From NCBI RefSeq assembly GCF_019720915.1, contig NZ_JAHKSI010000001.1:1736001-1800000 (forward strand): DNA of 64,000 nucleotides. Direction: 5' to 3'. The notes below the pieces were generated by a model. That model was not told the DNA's origin. It saw only the letters and a program-made list of their open reading frames with translations, and ran no database searches. The DNA comes from Alkalihalobacillus sp. TS-13. Lineage in GTDB: Bacteria; Bacillota; Bacilli; Bacillales; Fictibacillaceae. Both the position numbers and the translations under genes were made by a program. Positions 46,829 through 56,269 of this stretch are shown piece by piece (positions within the stretch are counted from its first letter, which is position 1; each line of letters opens with the position of its first letter).

Positions 46829-49800
46829 CTACCTGTCTCCAAAGAGATTTAATACTTCCTCTGATGAAAGCGCCGTTCTATATACCCTGACATCATCTAG
46901 ACTACCATCAAAGTATTCCGTTCCATTCGGACTTCTTCCGATTGAATCTCGTTCACTTGTTGTTCCCCTTATATAGGCGTCACTGCCGAAATCAACAGAA
47001 CCTCCCATTGGTGTTTGTTCCTGACCATTCATATAAAGTTTGATATCATTATTTTTATAATCCATGACACCAACTATATGATTCCATTCTCCAACAATAA
47101 GCGAGTCAAGAGAATATTCATACTTATTATAAGCATCAGAGGTTTGACTTCTGCCAGACATTTGAATCGTATTTAGGTTCCCTCTTATAGTTAATTCTAC
47201 TCCAGCTCGTCCACCGTCAATTCTAGTTCCGAAAATTCTCATTCCAGTAGGTTTAATCGAATCCATTTTGACCCAGCCAGCTACCGTAATACCACTTGCA
47301 CCATCTAAATATGGTCCAACTGTATGCTCTAAATCTACATAATCATCAATTCCATCAAATCGTAGTGCATTTTGTTCATATCCAGATATCCAAGAAGCAC
47401 CATTTATTACACCATAGTTATCATAACCTGATTCATCACCAGCATTTCTTCCACTCCCCTCATTAAATAACCAATGTCCGATTAAGTCATTCAATTCTCC
47501 ATCAGGTTCTGACACTCTTGGCGGCTGAGATTCTCCGTCATCATCTTCTGAAGTAGTTCGATAGATTTTAATGTCATCAAGCATTCCGTTAAAATATTCG
47601 GTCTCACTAGGGCTTCTACCAATGGAGTCATGCTCGGATGTGGTTCCACGAACATACGTCGAACTGCCAAAATTAATCGTTGTACCCGGTATAGGCGTTT
47701 GTTCCTCTCCATTAATTACCAATCTAATCTCATTATTTTTAAAATCCAGGGTACTTTCAATATGATTCCATTCTCCAAAATTAAATGGATCCAGTGAGTA
47801 TTGGTGTTTATTAAAGGGATCAGCAGATTGACTTCTGCCAGCAACTTGAATCGTATTTAAATTGCCTCGTACTGTGATCTCCATACCGGCCCGGCCACCA
47901 TCAATCCTAGTACCAAATATTTTCATTCCTGACGATTCGAGAGAATTTAATTTGATCCATCCTTCAACAGTGATACTTGATGCACCATCCAAGTATGGTC
48001 CAACGGTATGCTCTAAATCTACATAATTGTTAAATCCATTAAATTGAAGAGCACTCCCCTCATAACCATCATCTATCCATGAAGCACCTTTAATAACACC
48101 ATAATTATCATATCCCGATTCATCATTGGCAATATAACCAGTTCCTTCATTAAAGGACCAATGCCCAATTAAATCATTAATTTCGCCCTCTGGGTTAGAC
48201 TCTCTTGGTTCTGGTTCATCTTCTGTATAGTTATTCTCAAGGTAATACATATGTCCATCCTCGGCACCAACTAAAAGATCTGGAACACCATTATCATTCC
48301 AATCTACAATGGTTGGAGAGGTCGTATGTCCTGCTAAAACACCTTCTGTTACATGCCCCATATCTCTAAAAAGGAATGGTTCCTCTTCTGTTCCAACATT
48401 AAGGAGCAATCTGATATTAGGTCGACCATTAGTAATTAAATCCAGCTTCCCGTCACCGTTCCAATCCACGATGGTAAACTTTCTACGTCCACTAGGGCCG
48501 AATTCTTCATAGTTCATTTGCATAGGACCTTTTGGGGCCATAGTAGGATTACCGTGCCGGTCAAATTTAGATGATCCTTCTTCTCCTATAAAAATTCGTT
48601 CACCAGGTTGTAGCTTCAATTCACCATCTACCTCTTGACGTTCAAAGAATGCTAGGTATCCTTCATGATCAAGCATTATCAGATCATTTAATCCATCCTT
48701 ATTCAAATCCATAACATAAGGTGTAGTTCTCCACTGTGTTACTAAACTATTCCCCTCAGGATCCCACCAATTCCATTCCGGCTTTGGTGTCTCTCCTTCC
48801 CACTCAACCTCAATAGGTTTGGCTGCTTCTAGTTCAGGATCCGTGCGTGTGCCGACATTTTCATACCAGTGTACTTTTCCCCATATATCGTTAGCGATGA
48901 TATCAGGTAAACCATCATGATTCCAATCTGCTACTTTAACGGCTGTATATCCCCATTTTGCTTCTGCTGGTCCTTGAATAGAACCATTTTCACCGGCTTG
49001 TCTCCGTATTTCTTCACCACCAGCTTTTAAATATTCGGGAGCTGCCCATGTTGGCTTTAACCCACCATCAAGATTTTTCACAAAACTAATTCGTCCTGCT
49101 GAATCACCAACAATCAAATCCTCAATCCCATCGCCGTCCCAGTCATAACTATCCGGTGTGGCTAATACTCCCACGTTCACACTATCTGCTTGTTGTTGAA
49201 AAAAGTATGGTTTCTTAAATACAGGCATACCGTTATCAACTCTACCAGTATTTTCAATTAAGGCGACACGTCCATCTTCCTGACCAACAATCAAATCCAT
49301 ATGACCATCTTTCGTCCAATCGATAGCTGAAACAACAAGCATTTGTAAATCCATGGTGATAATTTTATTATTTTTTTCAAGGTACTTTCCCTTATCATAA
49401 ACTGGTTCAGTTCTAGTTCCTATATTTTCAAAGAACGTTAGTTTATCTAAATGTTCACCAGTTATAATATCTAGCTTTCCATTGCCATTAAAGTCAGCAA
49501 CAACGGGTGATGGTTTTCCATATACATCAATTGGATTACCACCTGCTTCTATTTTCACCGGTTCACTGTAGTCAGGATTTTCGTTGGTTCCGAGGTTTTC
49601 AATATAATAAACATAGCCGTGCAACGGACCATTTGTCCATTCACCATTTTCATCAAATGCGTTATCCCATCCGTAATCGTCCCAGTCTCCTACTCCAACA
49701 ATTAAATCTAGTATTCCATTGCCGTTATAATCTACAAAACTCCATTGATTTCCACGAAGAAATGATTCAGTAGGGTGCACCTCTCCTTCAAATGGAATAG

Positions 49801-50239
49801 GTTCACTTGGGTAAAGACCTGTTTCTTTTACATTTGGATAGACTCTACCTGGTGTTGTCACAATCGGTTCATTACCATTATAGGAAATCGTAACATTATC
49901 TAATCCATGACTCACTCGAACTGCCTTTTTGAATGTGGGATGCTTCACATCCCCGCTTATATTTTCAAAAAAATATAGACCATGATACGGCTTATCAATT
50001 CCTGAAACGAGCAAATCTAAATCTCCATCGTCGTCATAATCCATTGGTAACGGATGCGACCAAGCACCAATACCTAAATCTGTAACAAGCTCTGGGTTAT
50101 TGTATTGAATTCGTTCTAACATAGGAGTGCTTGCAGCATTTACTTCCTCTGCATTAGTACTGTCTGTTCCTAACTCAGCTAAGAATAATGAAAATAACAA
50201 CAAAGTGGTCGTTATAATTCGAATAGTTTTCCCCTTCAA
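46829..50239 (-). CDS. Large secreted FG-GAP/VCBS-repeat protein with two LamG domains
   Basis: 1136 aa. Signal peptide TIRIITTTLLLFSLFLAELG. Nine calcium-binding repeats between about residues 65 and 655 have the form DxDxDGxxDL (DYDDDGDLDLL, DWDGDGIEDLI, DWNGDGKLDLI and others), implying a β-propeller. Two LamG/concanavalin-like domains follow (about 690-900 and 920-1130) that are near-duplicates of each other. The protein has no sortase motif or membrane anchor. It probably binds or cleaves a polysaccharide outside the cell; propeller lyases such as PL11 use similar repeats, but no catalytic residues can be assigned. TTG start with GGGAG 9 nt upstream. Confidence 0.85.
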   Translation of the reverse strand: MKGKTIRIITTTLLLFSLFLAELGTDSTNAEEVNAASTPMLERIQYNNPELVTDLGIGAWSHPLPMDYDDDGDLDLLVSGIDKPYHGLYFFENISGDVKHPTFKKAVRVSHGLDNVTISYNGNEPIVTTPGRVYPNVKETGLYPSEPIPFEGEVHPTESFLRGNQWSFVDYNGNGILDLIVGVGDWDDYGWDNAFDENGEWTNGPLHGYVYYIENLGTNENPDYSEPVKIEAGGNPIDVYGKPSPVVADFNGNGKLDIITGEHLDKLTFFENIGTRTEPVYDKGKYLEKNNKIITMDLQMLVVSAIDWTKDGHMDLIVGQEDGRVALIENTGRVDNGMPVFKKPYFFQQQADSVNVGVLATPDSYDWDGDGIEDLIVGDSAGRISFVKNLDGGLKPTWAAPEYLKAGGEEIRRQAGENGSIQGPAEAKWGYTAVKVADWNHDGLPDIIANDIWGKVHWYENVGTRTDPELEAAKPIEVEWEGETPKPEWNWWDPEGNSLVTQWRTTPYVMDLNKDGLNDLIMLDHEGYLAFFERQEVDGELKLQPGERIFIGEEGSSKFDRHGNPTMAPKGPMQMNYEEFGPSGRRKFTIVDWNGDGKLDLITNGRPNIRLLLNVGTEEEPFLFRDMGHVTEGVLAGHTTSPTIVDWNDNGVPDLLVGAEDGHMYYLENNYTEDEPEPRESNPEGEINDLIGHWSFNEGTGYIANDESGYDNYGVIKGASWIDDGYEGSALQFNGFNNYVDLEHTVGPYLDGASSITVEGWIKLNSLESSGMKIFGTRIDGGRAGMEITVRGNLNTIQVAGRSQSADPFNKHQYSLDPFNFGEWNHIESTLDFKNNEIRLVINGEEQTPIPGTTINFGSSTYVRGTTSEHDSIGRSPSETEYFNGMLDDIKIYRTTSEDDDGESQPPRVSEPDGELNDLIGHWLFNEGSGRNAGDESGYDNYGVINGASWISGYEQNALRFDGIDDYVDLEHTVGPYLDGASGITVAGWVKMDSIKPTGMRIFGTRIDGGRAGVELTIRGNLNTIQMSGRSQTSDAYNKYEYSLDSLIVGEWNHIVGVMDYKNNDIKLYMNGQEQTPMGGSVDFGSDAYIRGTTSERDSIGRSPNGTEYFDGSLDDVRVYRTALSSEEVLNLFGDR

Positions 50240-50477
50240 TTTAAAATTCTCCCTTCTTTTTTCAATATTCTGATTTTCGAAATTACTTTTTCACCTCATT
50301 TCATTTCTAAATGGTTTTCTAGGGATTTGAACTCCGATTAGCCAAACAAGTTTAATAAAGTATGGATAAGTTTATGACAGGAAATAGTTGAGCTAATAAA
50401 AGCTATAAAGTCTTCTTATGACGAGGAAGTAAATCATGCAGTTTTCGTGGAGTGGAATAAGTACTTATTAAGGTTAC

Positions 50478-50509
50478 ACCTGAACTCTAGTAAAAATTAG
50501 AGTTCAGGT
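50478..50509. other. Perfect 12-bp inverted repeat in the 470-bp gap before the aldolase gene's 3' end
   Basis: ACCTGAACTCTA and TAGAGTTCAGGT around an 8-nt AT-rich loop, 200 bp downstream of the aldolase stop and 240 bp upstream of the FG-GAP/LamG gene. There is no T-run on either strand, so it is a poor terminator; it could stabilise the operon 3' end. The rest of the gap (50240-50709) is AT-rich with no gene seen. Confidence 0.5.
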
Positions 50510-50709
50510 ATGGTATATAAAAAGCTTTACATAAGTGCCTATTTTTCATTGAATATACTAAAGTATCAGTATTGTTTTTATATATAGTTACAACAAAGAT
50601 TATTGTTCTAGATCAAATTCTCTTGTTATTTACATAAGTTCCAATTTAAGAGATAATTGCAGCTCTATCTTTTTTACAAGACAAACGAGCACTAAAAAAA
50701 TAACACAGT

Positions 50710-51630
50710 TTACATTTTTAATCTTTGAATATACTTTTCAGTTAAACTTCTTAGATGTTCAATTTCAATTTTCTGTGAAGGTTTTAAATTCCGATTATAA
50801 TGAACACGACTTTTTTCTGATATATTAAGCCCTTCCAAAATAAGATAATACTTTGCGTTGGTAGGATAGAGTTGATTTTCATATACCGAAGCTACACTTA
50901 GAAAGTGCTGAAGTGCTTCAGCTTCTTCTGATTCTTTGAACCAATTTTCTACCAACCAAACATATAGTTCTGGATGAAAATTAGCCATGATTCCACTATA
51001 TCCAGAAACACCCATTTCCAGAGATTCTTTAAATGTAGCTGCATTAGCATTAAAAATTTTCAAATCACTTTTTTTGACTGCATCAATCTTTGATTTAATC
51101 GTATTTAGGTTACAACTTGTTTCTTTGATAAACAAAAAACGATTCGTTTCTGCCACCCACTGTAGCGTTTCTGCAGATAACAATCGATGGAAAGGATATG
51201 GGCACTCGTATAGACCAAACTTAATGTTTGGAACTTGATTAAGAATCTTACTTAGATTCTCTTTCAATACCTGTTCAGAATCATGTGGTGATGCTAGACG
51301 GTTTACCAGTAAGACTGTAGCACTGGTTCCAGTTTGTGACATTGCTCTTATCTCTTCTATTTGATCAGTAATACTTTCGGAAATATTACCACCAGCAATT
51401 ACAGGGATTCGCCCATTAACTTTTTCAACAATAAACCTAGCCAGTTTTAATCTTTCTTTTAATGATAAATAAAAAACTTCACTAGATTGACAAACTGCGA
51501 ACAATCCATTTACATTGCGCTCAATATACCACTCTATTAATCGTTCTAATCCTAGGTAATCCACTTCATTTTCTTTTGTAAATGGGGTTATCATTGTAGG
51601 CCAAACACCATTAGGAATTTTATTAAACAT
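50710..51630 (-). CDS. DHDPS/N-acetylneuraminate lyase family aldolase (candidate KDO-type aldolase)
   Basis: 306 aa TIM-barrel, class I pyruvate-dependent aldolase family. The Schiff-base lysine is K169 in FIKETSCN and the catalytic tyrosine Y141 in GLYECPYP. The usual GTTGE/GSTGE loop reads CQSSE (residues 47-51), so it is not a standard DapA. Last gene of the TRAP operon. Its family usually forms or splits 2-keto-3-deoxy acids at pyruvate, and the neighbours suggest that the other product is D-arabinose (inference). Lysine biosynthesis is unlikely in this context. Confidence 0.85.
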   Translation of the reverse strand: MFNKIPNGVWPTMITPFTKENEVDYLGLERLIEWYIERNVNGLFAVCQSSEVFYLSLKERLKLARFIVEKVNGRIPVIAGGNISESITDQIEEIRAMSQTGTSATVLLVNRLASPHDSEQVLKENLSKILNQVPNIKFGLYECPYPFHRLLSAETLQWVAETNRFLFIKETSCNLNTIKSKIDAVKKSDLKIFNANAATFKESLEMGVSGYSGIMANFHPELYVWLVENWFKESEEAEALQHFLSVASVYENQLYPTNAKYYLILEGLNISEKSRVHYNRNLKPSQKIEIEHLRSLTEKYIQRLKM

Positions 51631-51651
51631 TATAACTCTCTCCTTTAAGTA

Positions 51652-52938
51652 CTAATAACCAAGCAGGTGTGGTAAAAATGTTGAGATTTGTGGTATATAG
51701 GTTACTAACCCAAGTACAACCAGCATGACAAGGATCATGGGTATAATTTCTTTCATAATAATATTTAACTTAACCCCAGAAATCCCGGATACCACGAAAA
51801 GCAGCATACCAAAAGGTGGAGTTGATAGTCCTATCATCATGTTTAAAATGATTACCACCCCAAAGTGAACAGGGTCAATCCCAAATTGTTCAACTATGGG
51901 CAATACCACTGGGATAAATACCAGTGTCATAATCATCGTATCGATAAACATACCCATAATTAAGAAAAATACATTGATGATCAGTAGGAAAATTATATCA
52001 CTCTCAGTAAAAGTAAGGATAAAATTCGAGATCATATGTGGTACTTGTTCGTAAGCAAAAATATATGAAAAACAGAACGCTGCTCCTGCTATTAATCCGA
52101 TACTACCGGAAGTCTTTGCAGTATCAGCAAGTACAGCGACGAGATTCTTAAGGCCTAAGGAACGATATACAAAAATAGAAATAATAATGGCATATAAAAC
52201 TGCAACTGCTCCAGCCTCAGTAGGGGTCATAATTCCACTGTAAATACCTAATAAAATAATGACAGGAGTAAACAATGCAGGTATAGCCTTAAATGAATAG
52301 ATCAAAAACTCTTTACGCATCGGACGATTTTCTGCTGGATAATGCCTTACCCTAGCAATCACCATGATATAAATCATCAGCGCTACTCCTATTAGTAGGC
52401 CAGGTATAATCCCTGCTAGAAATAAAGCACCAATTGAAGCGCCAGATAACATTGCATAGATTACAAATGGAATACTTGGTGGGAAGATTGGACCAATCGT
52501 TGCAGAAGCGGCTGTAAGTGCAGCACTAAACCCATCATCATACCCTTTTTTTCTCATAGCATCTATTTCCATTTTTCCCAGCCCTGCCGCATCTGCAATG
52601 GCAGAGCCAGTCATACCGGAGAATATACATGAAGCCACCACATTCACATGGCCTAAACCTCCCTTGTATCTTCCAACTAATGAATTTGCGAAAGTAAATA
52701 TTCGATCTGTCACCATACCCGAGTTCATAACATTTGCAGCTAGAATAAATAGTGGAACGACTAAAATAACATATGAGGCTTCTAGATTTGTAAGCATTAT
52801 CTCTGATACTTGACTGACATCACGACCATTGGCTAAAAAATAAAAGACTGAGCTGATGATCATACCTATAGCTACTGGGATCTTTAATATAAAACTTATG
52901 ATAAAAATAGCTATGGTTATTAAAAATACTCCATCCAT
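51652..52938 (-). CDS. TRAP transporter large membrane subunit (DctM-like)
   Basis: 428 aa with about 12 membrane helices. The DctM signature is visible in ANVMNSGMVTDRIFTFANSLVG, GHVNVVASCIFSGMTGSAIADAAGLGKMEI and LNMMIGLSTPPFGMLLFVVSG. It is the transport channel of a tripartite, sodium-driven sugar-acid/carboxylate importer. 21 bp separate it from the aldolase gene and 11 bp from dctQ. Confidence 0.93.
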   Translation of the reverse strand: MDGVFLITIAIFIISFILKIPVAIGMIISSVFYFLANGRDVSQVSEIMLTNLEASYVILVVPLFILAANVMNSGMVTDRIFTFANSLVGRYKGGLGHVNVVASCIFSGMTGSAIADAAGLGKMEIDAMRKKGYDDGFSAALTAASATIGPIFPPSIPFVIYAMLSGASIGALFLAGIIPGLLIGVALMIYIMVIARVRHYPAENRPMRKEFLIYSFKAIPALFTPVIILLGIYSGIMTPTEAGAVAVLYAIIISIFVYRSLGLKNLVAVLADTAKTSGSIGLIAGAAFCFSYIFAYEQVPHMISNFILTFTESDIIFLLIINVFFLIMGMFIDTMIMTLVFIPVVLPIVEQFGIDPVHFGVVIILNMMIGLSTPPFGMLLFVVSGISGVKLNIIMKEIIPMILVMLVVLGLVTYIPQISTFLPHLLGY

Positions 52939-52949
52939 ACAACTACCCC

Positions 52950-53456
52950 CTATTCCACGTGATGTTCTTTCATCTTATGTACGATACCATGTAAATCTTT
53001 TCCGATTTGAACTACAGAATATATGAGTATAGAAATGATTAATATTAAAAATGGAGCATAGGCAATATTCATCGGGATTCTTAACACATGTGAATATTGG
53101 GTAGATTGAAAGTCAAGATAGTCATACACTGGTATAATTAAGACTCCTAATAATACAATTAATAATAAATTCACTATGATTCTGGTAAATCTTTTCCATC
53201 TCTCGTTAAACAGATCGTAGATCACACCAAATTCTACATGTTCAGAAACTCTTAATGCATAAGAAGATCCAAGTAAGATAGTCCATATAAAAGTTATTTT
53301 TGTAACTTCATAAGTCCACGTAATCGGATCTTTTAATATATATCTTGAATAAATCTGAATGATAAAAGCAATCAACATGATTGATAGAGTAGTAGTTGGA
53401 ATATATATTTCTATTAAATTACGAAGGAATTTTGCAACTTTTTTTAAAGTGCTCAT
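52950..53456 (-). CDS. TRAP transporter small membrane subunit (DctQ-like)
   Basis: 168 aa with four membrane helices and the DctQ motifs YSRYILKDPITWTYEVTKITFIW and SYALRVSEHVEFG. It bridges the binding protein and DctM. Located between dctP and dctM in the usual P-Q-M order. Confidence 0.92.
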   Translation of the reverse strand: MSTLKKVAKFLRNLIEIYIPTTTLSIMLIAFIIQIYSRYILKDPITWTYEVTKITFIWTILLGSSYALRVSEHVEFGVIYDLFNERWKRFTRIIVNLLLIVLLGVLIIPVYDYLDFQSTQYSHVLRIPMNIAYAPFLILIISILIYSVVQIGKDLHGIVHKMKEHHVE

Positions 53457-53479
53457 CTCAATACCCCCTCTTAATATTA

Positions 53480-53504
53480 GGAAGCTCTCTTAAAGAAAGC
53501 TTCC
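53480..53504 (-). other. Intercistronic stem-loop between dctP and dctQ
   Basis: GGAAGCT/AGCTTCC 7-bp stem directly after the dctP stop, without a T-run. Hairpins here in transporter operons commonly protect the upstream mRNA so that the binding protein is made in excess over the membrane subunits. Confidence 0.5.
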
Positions 53505-53516
53505 CAATAACATAAA

Positions 53517-54566
53517 TTACTCTCCCTTTTCATTAATACGATTAAACATTTCCATATCCCAAGTTGAAGACATTTCTTTATTGTCTAGGTATTGTTGTTG
53601 AACATGATCACGAAACGCTTGAACATCCGGTTCAATAATTTCAAGACCTTCTCCTTCAAGAAAATCAATCACTTCTTTTTCTGCAGTTAAATTCGTTTGG
53701 TCTACATGTTTACGAGCTTCTTCAACTGCTTCCATCATTTTCCCTTGCAATTCTTCTCCCATCTCTACCCAAACCTCTTCATTAATGGTTGGCCAAACAG
53801 AAGCTATAATATGATTGGTCAATGAAACATAGTCCGTTACTTCATAAAACGAGGCATTTTTAACAGTTGGAAGTGGGTTATCTTGAGCGTCAACTGTCCC
53901 TGTTTTCAGAGCCATATAGAGCTCTGAAAAATCTACTGGAGTAGCATTAGCCCCCATTGCTTCACCAACAAACAACCAACTTGGACTACCAGGCATTCTT
54001 AAAGTAATACCTTTCATATCTTCTGGAGTTCTAATTTCCTTCCCAGTATCCCGATAATTAAGTTGTCTTGTACCAAGATAAAATGCACCTAATGGACGAA
54101 TACCCAACTCCTCAGCAACTTGGTCAAAGACTTCTTCACCGATTTCACCATTTAATACACTTGTCATATGATCATAATCTTTATATAGGTAAGCAGATGT
54201 AAACATGGAGAGAGATGGTATTTCCTCAGCCAACCATTCGGCACCCGTATACGCCATTTCAAGATTCCCTCTCATTAGGGCATCAACTTCATTTTCTTGT
54301 GTATACAATGAACCAGAGTGATGTATATTTACTTTTACTTGCCCATCTGTTTTTTCCTCGATAGACTCTTTTAATACATTTAACCCTTCTGTATGAGCAT
54401 CATTTGGTACACTCGCTGTTGAAAAGTTCAATTCAAACGTTTTGTCCTTATTTCCATTATCTGAGTCCGCAGAACCTGAAGTTGATTCACCACTACAACC
54501 TATAAGAACTGTACTGAACGAAAGTAGAAGTGCTAATGACAAAAACAAACTTTTAGTTTTCAACAT
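53517..54566 (-). CDS. TRAP transporter substrate-binding lipoprotein (DctP-like)
   Basis: 349 aa. Lipoprotein signal with lipobox LIGC (TVLIGCSGES), then the DctP fold: NFSTASVPNDAHTEGLNVLKESIEEKTDGQV, GITLRMPGSPSWLFVGEAMGANATPVDFSELYMALKTGTVDAQDNPL. The arginine in LRMPGS is the conserved residue that grips the substrate carboxylate in family members, so the ligand is an acid. A cre-like site and hairpin lie upstream. Confidence 0.93.
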   Translation of the reverse strand: MLKTKSLFLSLALLLSFSTVLIGCSGESTSGSADSDNGNKDKTFELNFSTASVPNDAHTEGLNVLKESIEEKTDGQVKVNIHHSGSLYTQENEVDALMRGNLEMAYTGAEWLAEEIPSLSMFTSAYLYKDYDHMTSVLNGEIGEEVFDQVAEELGIRPLGAFYLGTRQLNYRDTGKEIRTPEDMKGITLRMPGSPSWLFVGEAMGANATPVDFSELYMALKTGTVDAQDNPLPTVKNASFYEVTDYVSLTNHIIASVWPTINEEVWVEMGEELQGKMMEAVEEARKHVDQTNLTAEKEVIDFLEGEGLEIIEPDVQAFRDHVQQQYLDNKEMSSTWDMEMFNRINEKGE

Positions 54567-54662
54567 AACTTTCTCCCCTTCTAAAAAATTTAATATACAC
54601 AGCGAAATTCCCTACACGTAATGTTAACTTCTTAACCTCCTATATTTGATCTATAGTTAATT

Positions 54663-54687
54663 GTTGAGTAAAGTTCTATAACTCAAC
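54663..54687 (-). other. Intercistronic stem-loop between the kinase gene and dctP
   Basis: GTTGAGT/ACTCAAC 7-bp stem with an 11-nt loop in the 152-bp gap, without a T-run. Possible mRNA processing or stabilising element. Confidence 0.4.
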
Positions 54688-54706
54688 AGTAATTCCATCT
54701 TTCAGG

Positions 54707-54722
54707 TTGAATGCGTTTTCAA
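54707..54722 (-). promoter_or_regulatory. cre site (CcpA) at the end of the kinase gene, upstream of dctP
   Basis: The minus strand TTGAAAACGCATTCAA fits the remembered cre consensus WTGNAANCGNWNNCW at every defined position. It overlaps the stop codon of the kinase gene. Suggests catabolite repression of the transporter part of the operon. Confidence 0.6.
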
Positions 54723-55636
54723 GTTATCTTTTGAGAAATGTTTTGTACATCCTTATAATATGGAATTGCGGGTATTGCTCCAGGTTTAGTTACTGTAAGT
54801 GCCCCTGCTGCATTCGCCTCTATAACTGCTTCATCCACATTCAAGCCTTTGATGATCCCACTTGCGAAGTAACCGTTAAATGCATCTCCTGCTGCAACCG
54901 AATCAATCGCTTGAACAGGGTAGCTCTCGATATGTCTGGCTCCTTCCGGATCAACAATAACAGAACCTTTATTTGATAAAGTAATAATGACACATTGCAC
55001 TCCTTTATTATAAAGGAGTTGTCCCGCAAGGATTGCGTCATCTACATCATTAATTGCAATTCCTGTTAACATCGAAGCTTCCGATTCATTAGGAGTTAAA
55101 TAATTTATTTTTTTATACACCTCATCTGGAATCGATCTTGCCGGAGCAGGATTTACGAGTACTGTTTTTCCATGGTGATAAGCAAAATCAATCACTGCAA
55201 GAGTCATGTCAATATCCATTTCAAATTGTTGCAAAATCATGTCTGCTCCCTTGAGTACATTTTCCACCTTTTTTATGTCCTTTACCTGAAATTCCTTATT
55301 TGCTCCCGGTACTACAACAATTTTATTCTCGCCAGTCTTGTCGACTACTATTAACCCTACACCTGTAGGTTGATCCGATATTCTTTCAATAAAAGAGATA
55401 TCAATATTTTCTTTCGAAAGTGTTTCGACCACTTCATCCCCGAAATGATCATTACCTAGTTTACCAATCATTTTTACATCTCCACCTGCTCTAGATACAG
55501 CTACAGCTTGGTTCGCACCTTTTCCACCTGGTTGACTATAAAAACCATTTCCTAAAATAGTTTCTCCTGCATCCGGCGCTCTTTCAACGGATACGATCAA
55601 ATCCATTGTGAAGCCTCCAATGACTACAATACTCAT
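54719..55636 (-). CDS. PfkB/ribokinase family sugar kinase
   Basis: 305 aa. PfkB motif 1 is QPGGKGANQAVA; motif 2 DSVAAGDAFNGYF includes the catalytic aspartate, and TPNESEAS lies between. Family members phosphorylate the C5 hydroxyl of pentoses. The downstream A5P-isomerase-like gene and FucU-type mutarotase gene suggest D-arabinose as substrate rather than D-ribose (inference); no ribose ABC transporter is present. 17 bp from the isomerase gene. Confidence 0.88.
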   Translation of the reverse strand: MSIVVIGGFTMDLIVSVERAPDAGETILGNGFYSQPGGKGANQAVAVSRAGGDVKMIGKLGNDHFGDEVVETLSKENIDISFIERISDQPTGVGLIVVDKTGENKIVVVPGANKEFQVKDIKKVENVLKGADMILQQFEMDIDMTLAVIDFAYHHGKTVLVNPAPARSIPDEVYKKINYLTPNESEASMLTGIAINDVDDAILAGQLLYNKGVQCVIITLSNKGSVIVDPEGARHIESYPVQAIDSVAAGDAFNGYFASGIIKGLNVDEAVIEANAAGALTVTKPGAIPAIPYYKDVQNISQKIT

Positions 55637-55653
55637 ATACTCACCTCTAAATC

Positions 55654-56250
55654 TTAATTTTCCTTTGTAAGTTGTTCACCTAAATTTCCTCCGGGATGAT
55701 ATAATGCAAAGTCCCTTTTATCAAATTGTTTTAGATGTGATAATGTTATTGCCATTGCATCACCTATCATTAAAGTCAATAAAGCACTCGTTGTCGGAGC
55801 AACGCCTAAGTGATCCGCTTCCGTTTCATAACTGTAACAAATTGCTACGTCACACTGTTTTGCTAGTGTTGAGTCAGGATTACGGGTGATTGCAATGCGT
55901 TTCACCCCAATTTTTGTTAAGGTATGATGTAATGCGATTACTTCTCCCGTTTCTCCACTATTTGAAATTTCGATAACTATATCCTCTTTAGAAATCATTC
56001 CTAAATCGCCATGCACACCTTCTGTAGAATGGACAAAGAAGGACGGTGTCCCTAAACTAGAAAGTGATGCAGTTATCTTTTTCCCGATATGGCCTGATTT
56101 CCCAACACCAGTAACCACTACTTTACCTTTACAATTCAGAATCAATCTAATTGCCTTGCAAAAATTTATATCTAACTGATCGATTAATTGAGCTGAAGCT
56201 TCACTTTCCACTCTTAAAGCATTCTTTGCAAGATGTAAGATTTCTTCCAT
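55654..56250 (-). CDS. SIS-domain sugar phosphate isomerase, KdsD/GutQ (arabinose-5-phosphate isomerase) type
   Basis: 198 aa. A single SIS domain has the KdsD-specific sequence GVGKSGHIGKKI, GTPSFFVHSTEGVHGDLGMI with the catalytic-site histidine, NSGETGE and HPGGNLGEQL. CBS domains normally found at the C-terminus of KdsD/GutQ are absent. In Gram-negatives KdsD makes A5P for LPS; a Gram-positive has no such need, which points to catabolic interconversion of A5P and ribulose-5-P. HxlB-type isomerase is the alternative. Confidence 0.85.
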   Translation of the reverse strand: MEEILHLAKNALRVESEASAQLIDQLDINFCKAIRLILNCKGKVVVTGVGKSGHIGKKITASLSSLGTPSFFVHSTEGVHGDLGMISKEDIVIEISNSGETGEVIALHHTLTKIGVKRIAITRNPDSTLAKQCDVAICYSYETEADHLGVAPTTSALLTLMIGDAMAITLSHLKQFDKRDFALYHPGGNLGEQLTKEN

Positions 56251-56269
56251 ACAAACGCCTCCCCGTTAA

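Noticed and set aside
50312-50335. GGAGTTCAAATCCCT on the minus strand looks like a tRNA T-arm and could mark an attachment site
   Set aside because: The T-stem does not pair well, no acceptor stem, anticodon arm or CCA end fits around it, and there is no integrase nearby.
50478-50509. Perfect inverted repeat considered as the terminator of the TRAP-aldolase operon
   Set aside because: No T-run on either side and it is 200 bp beyond the aldolase stop; kept only as an inverted repeat.
50710-51630. Aldolase gene annotated as dapA for lysine synthesis, or as nanA for sialic acid
   Set aside because: Context is catabolic, the GTTGE loop is replaced by CQSSE, and no nanE, nanK, nagA or nagB genes accompany it.
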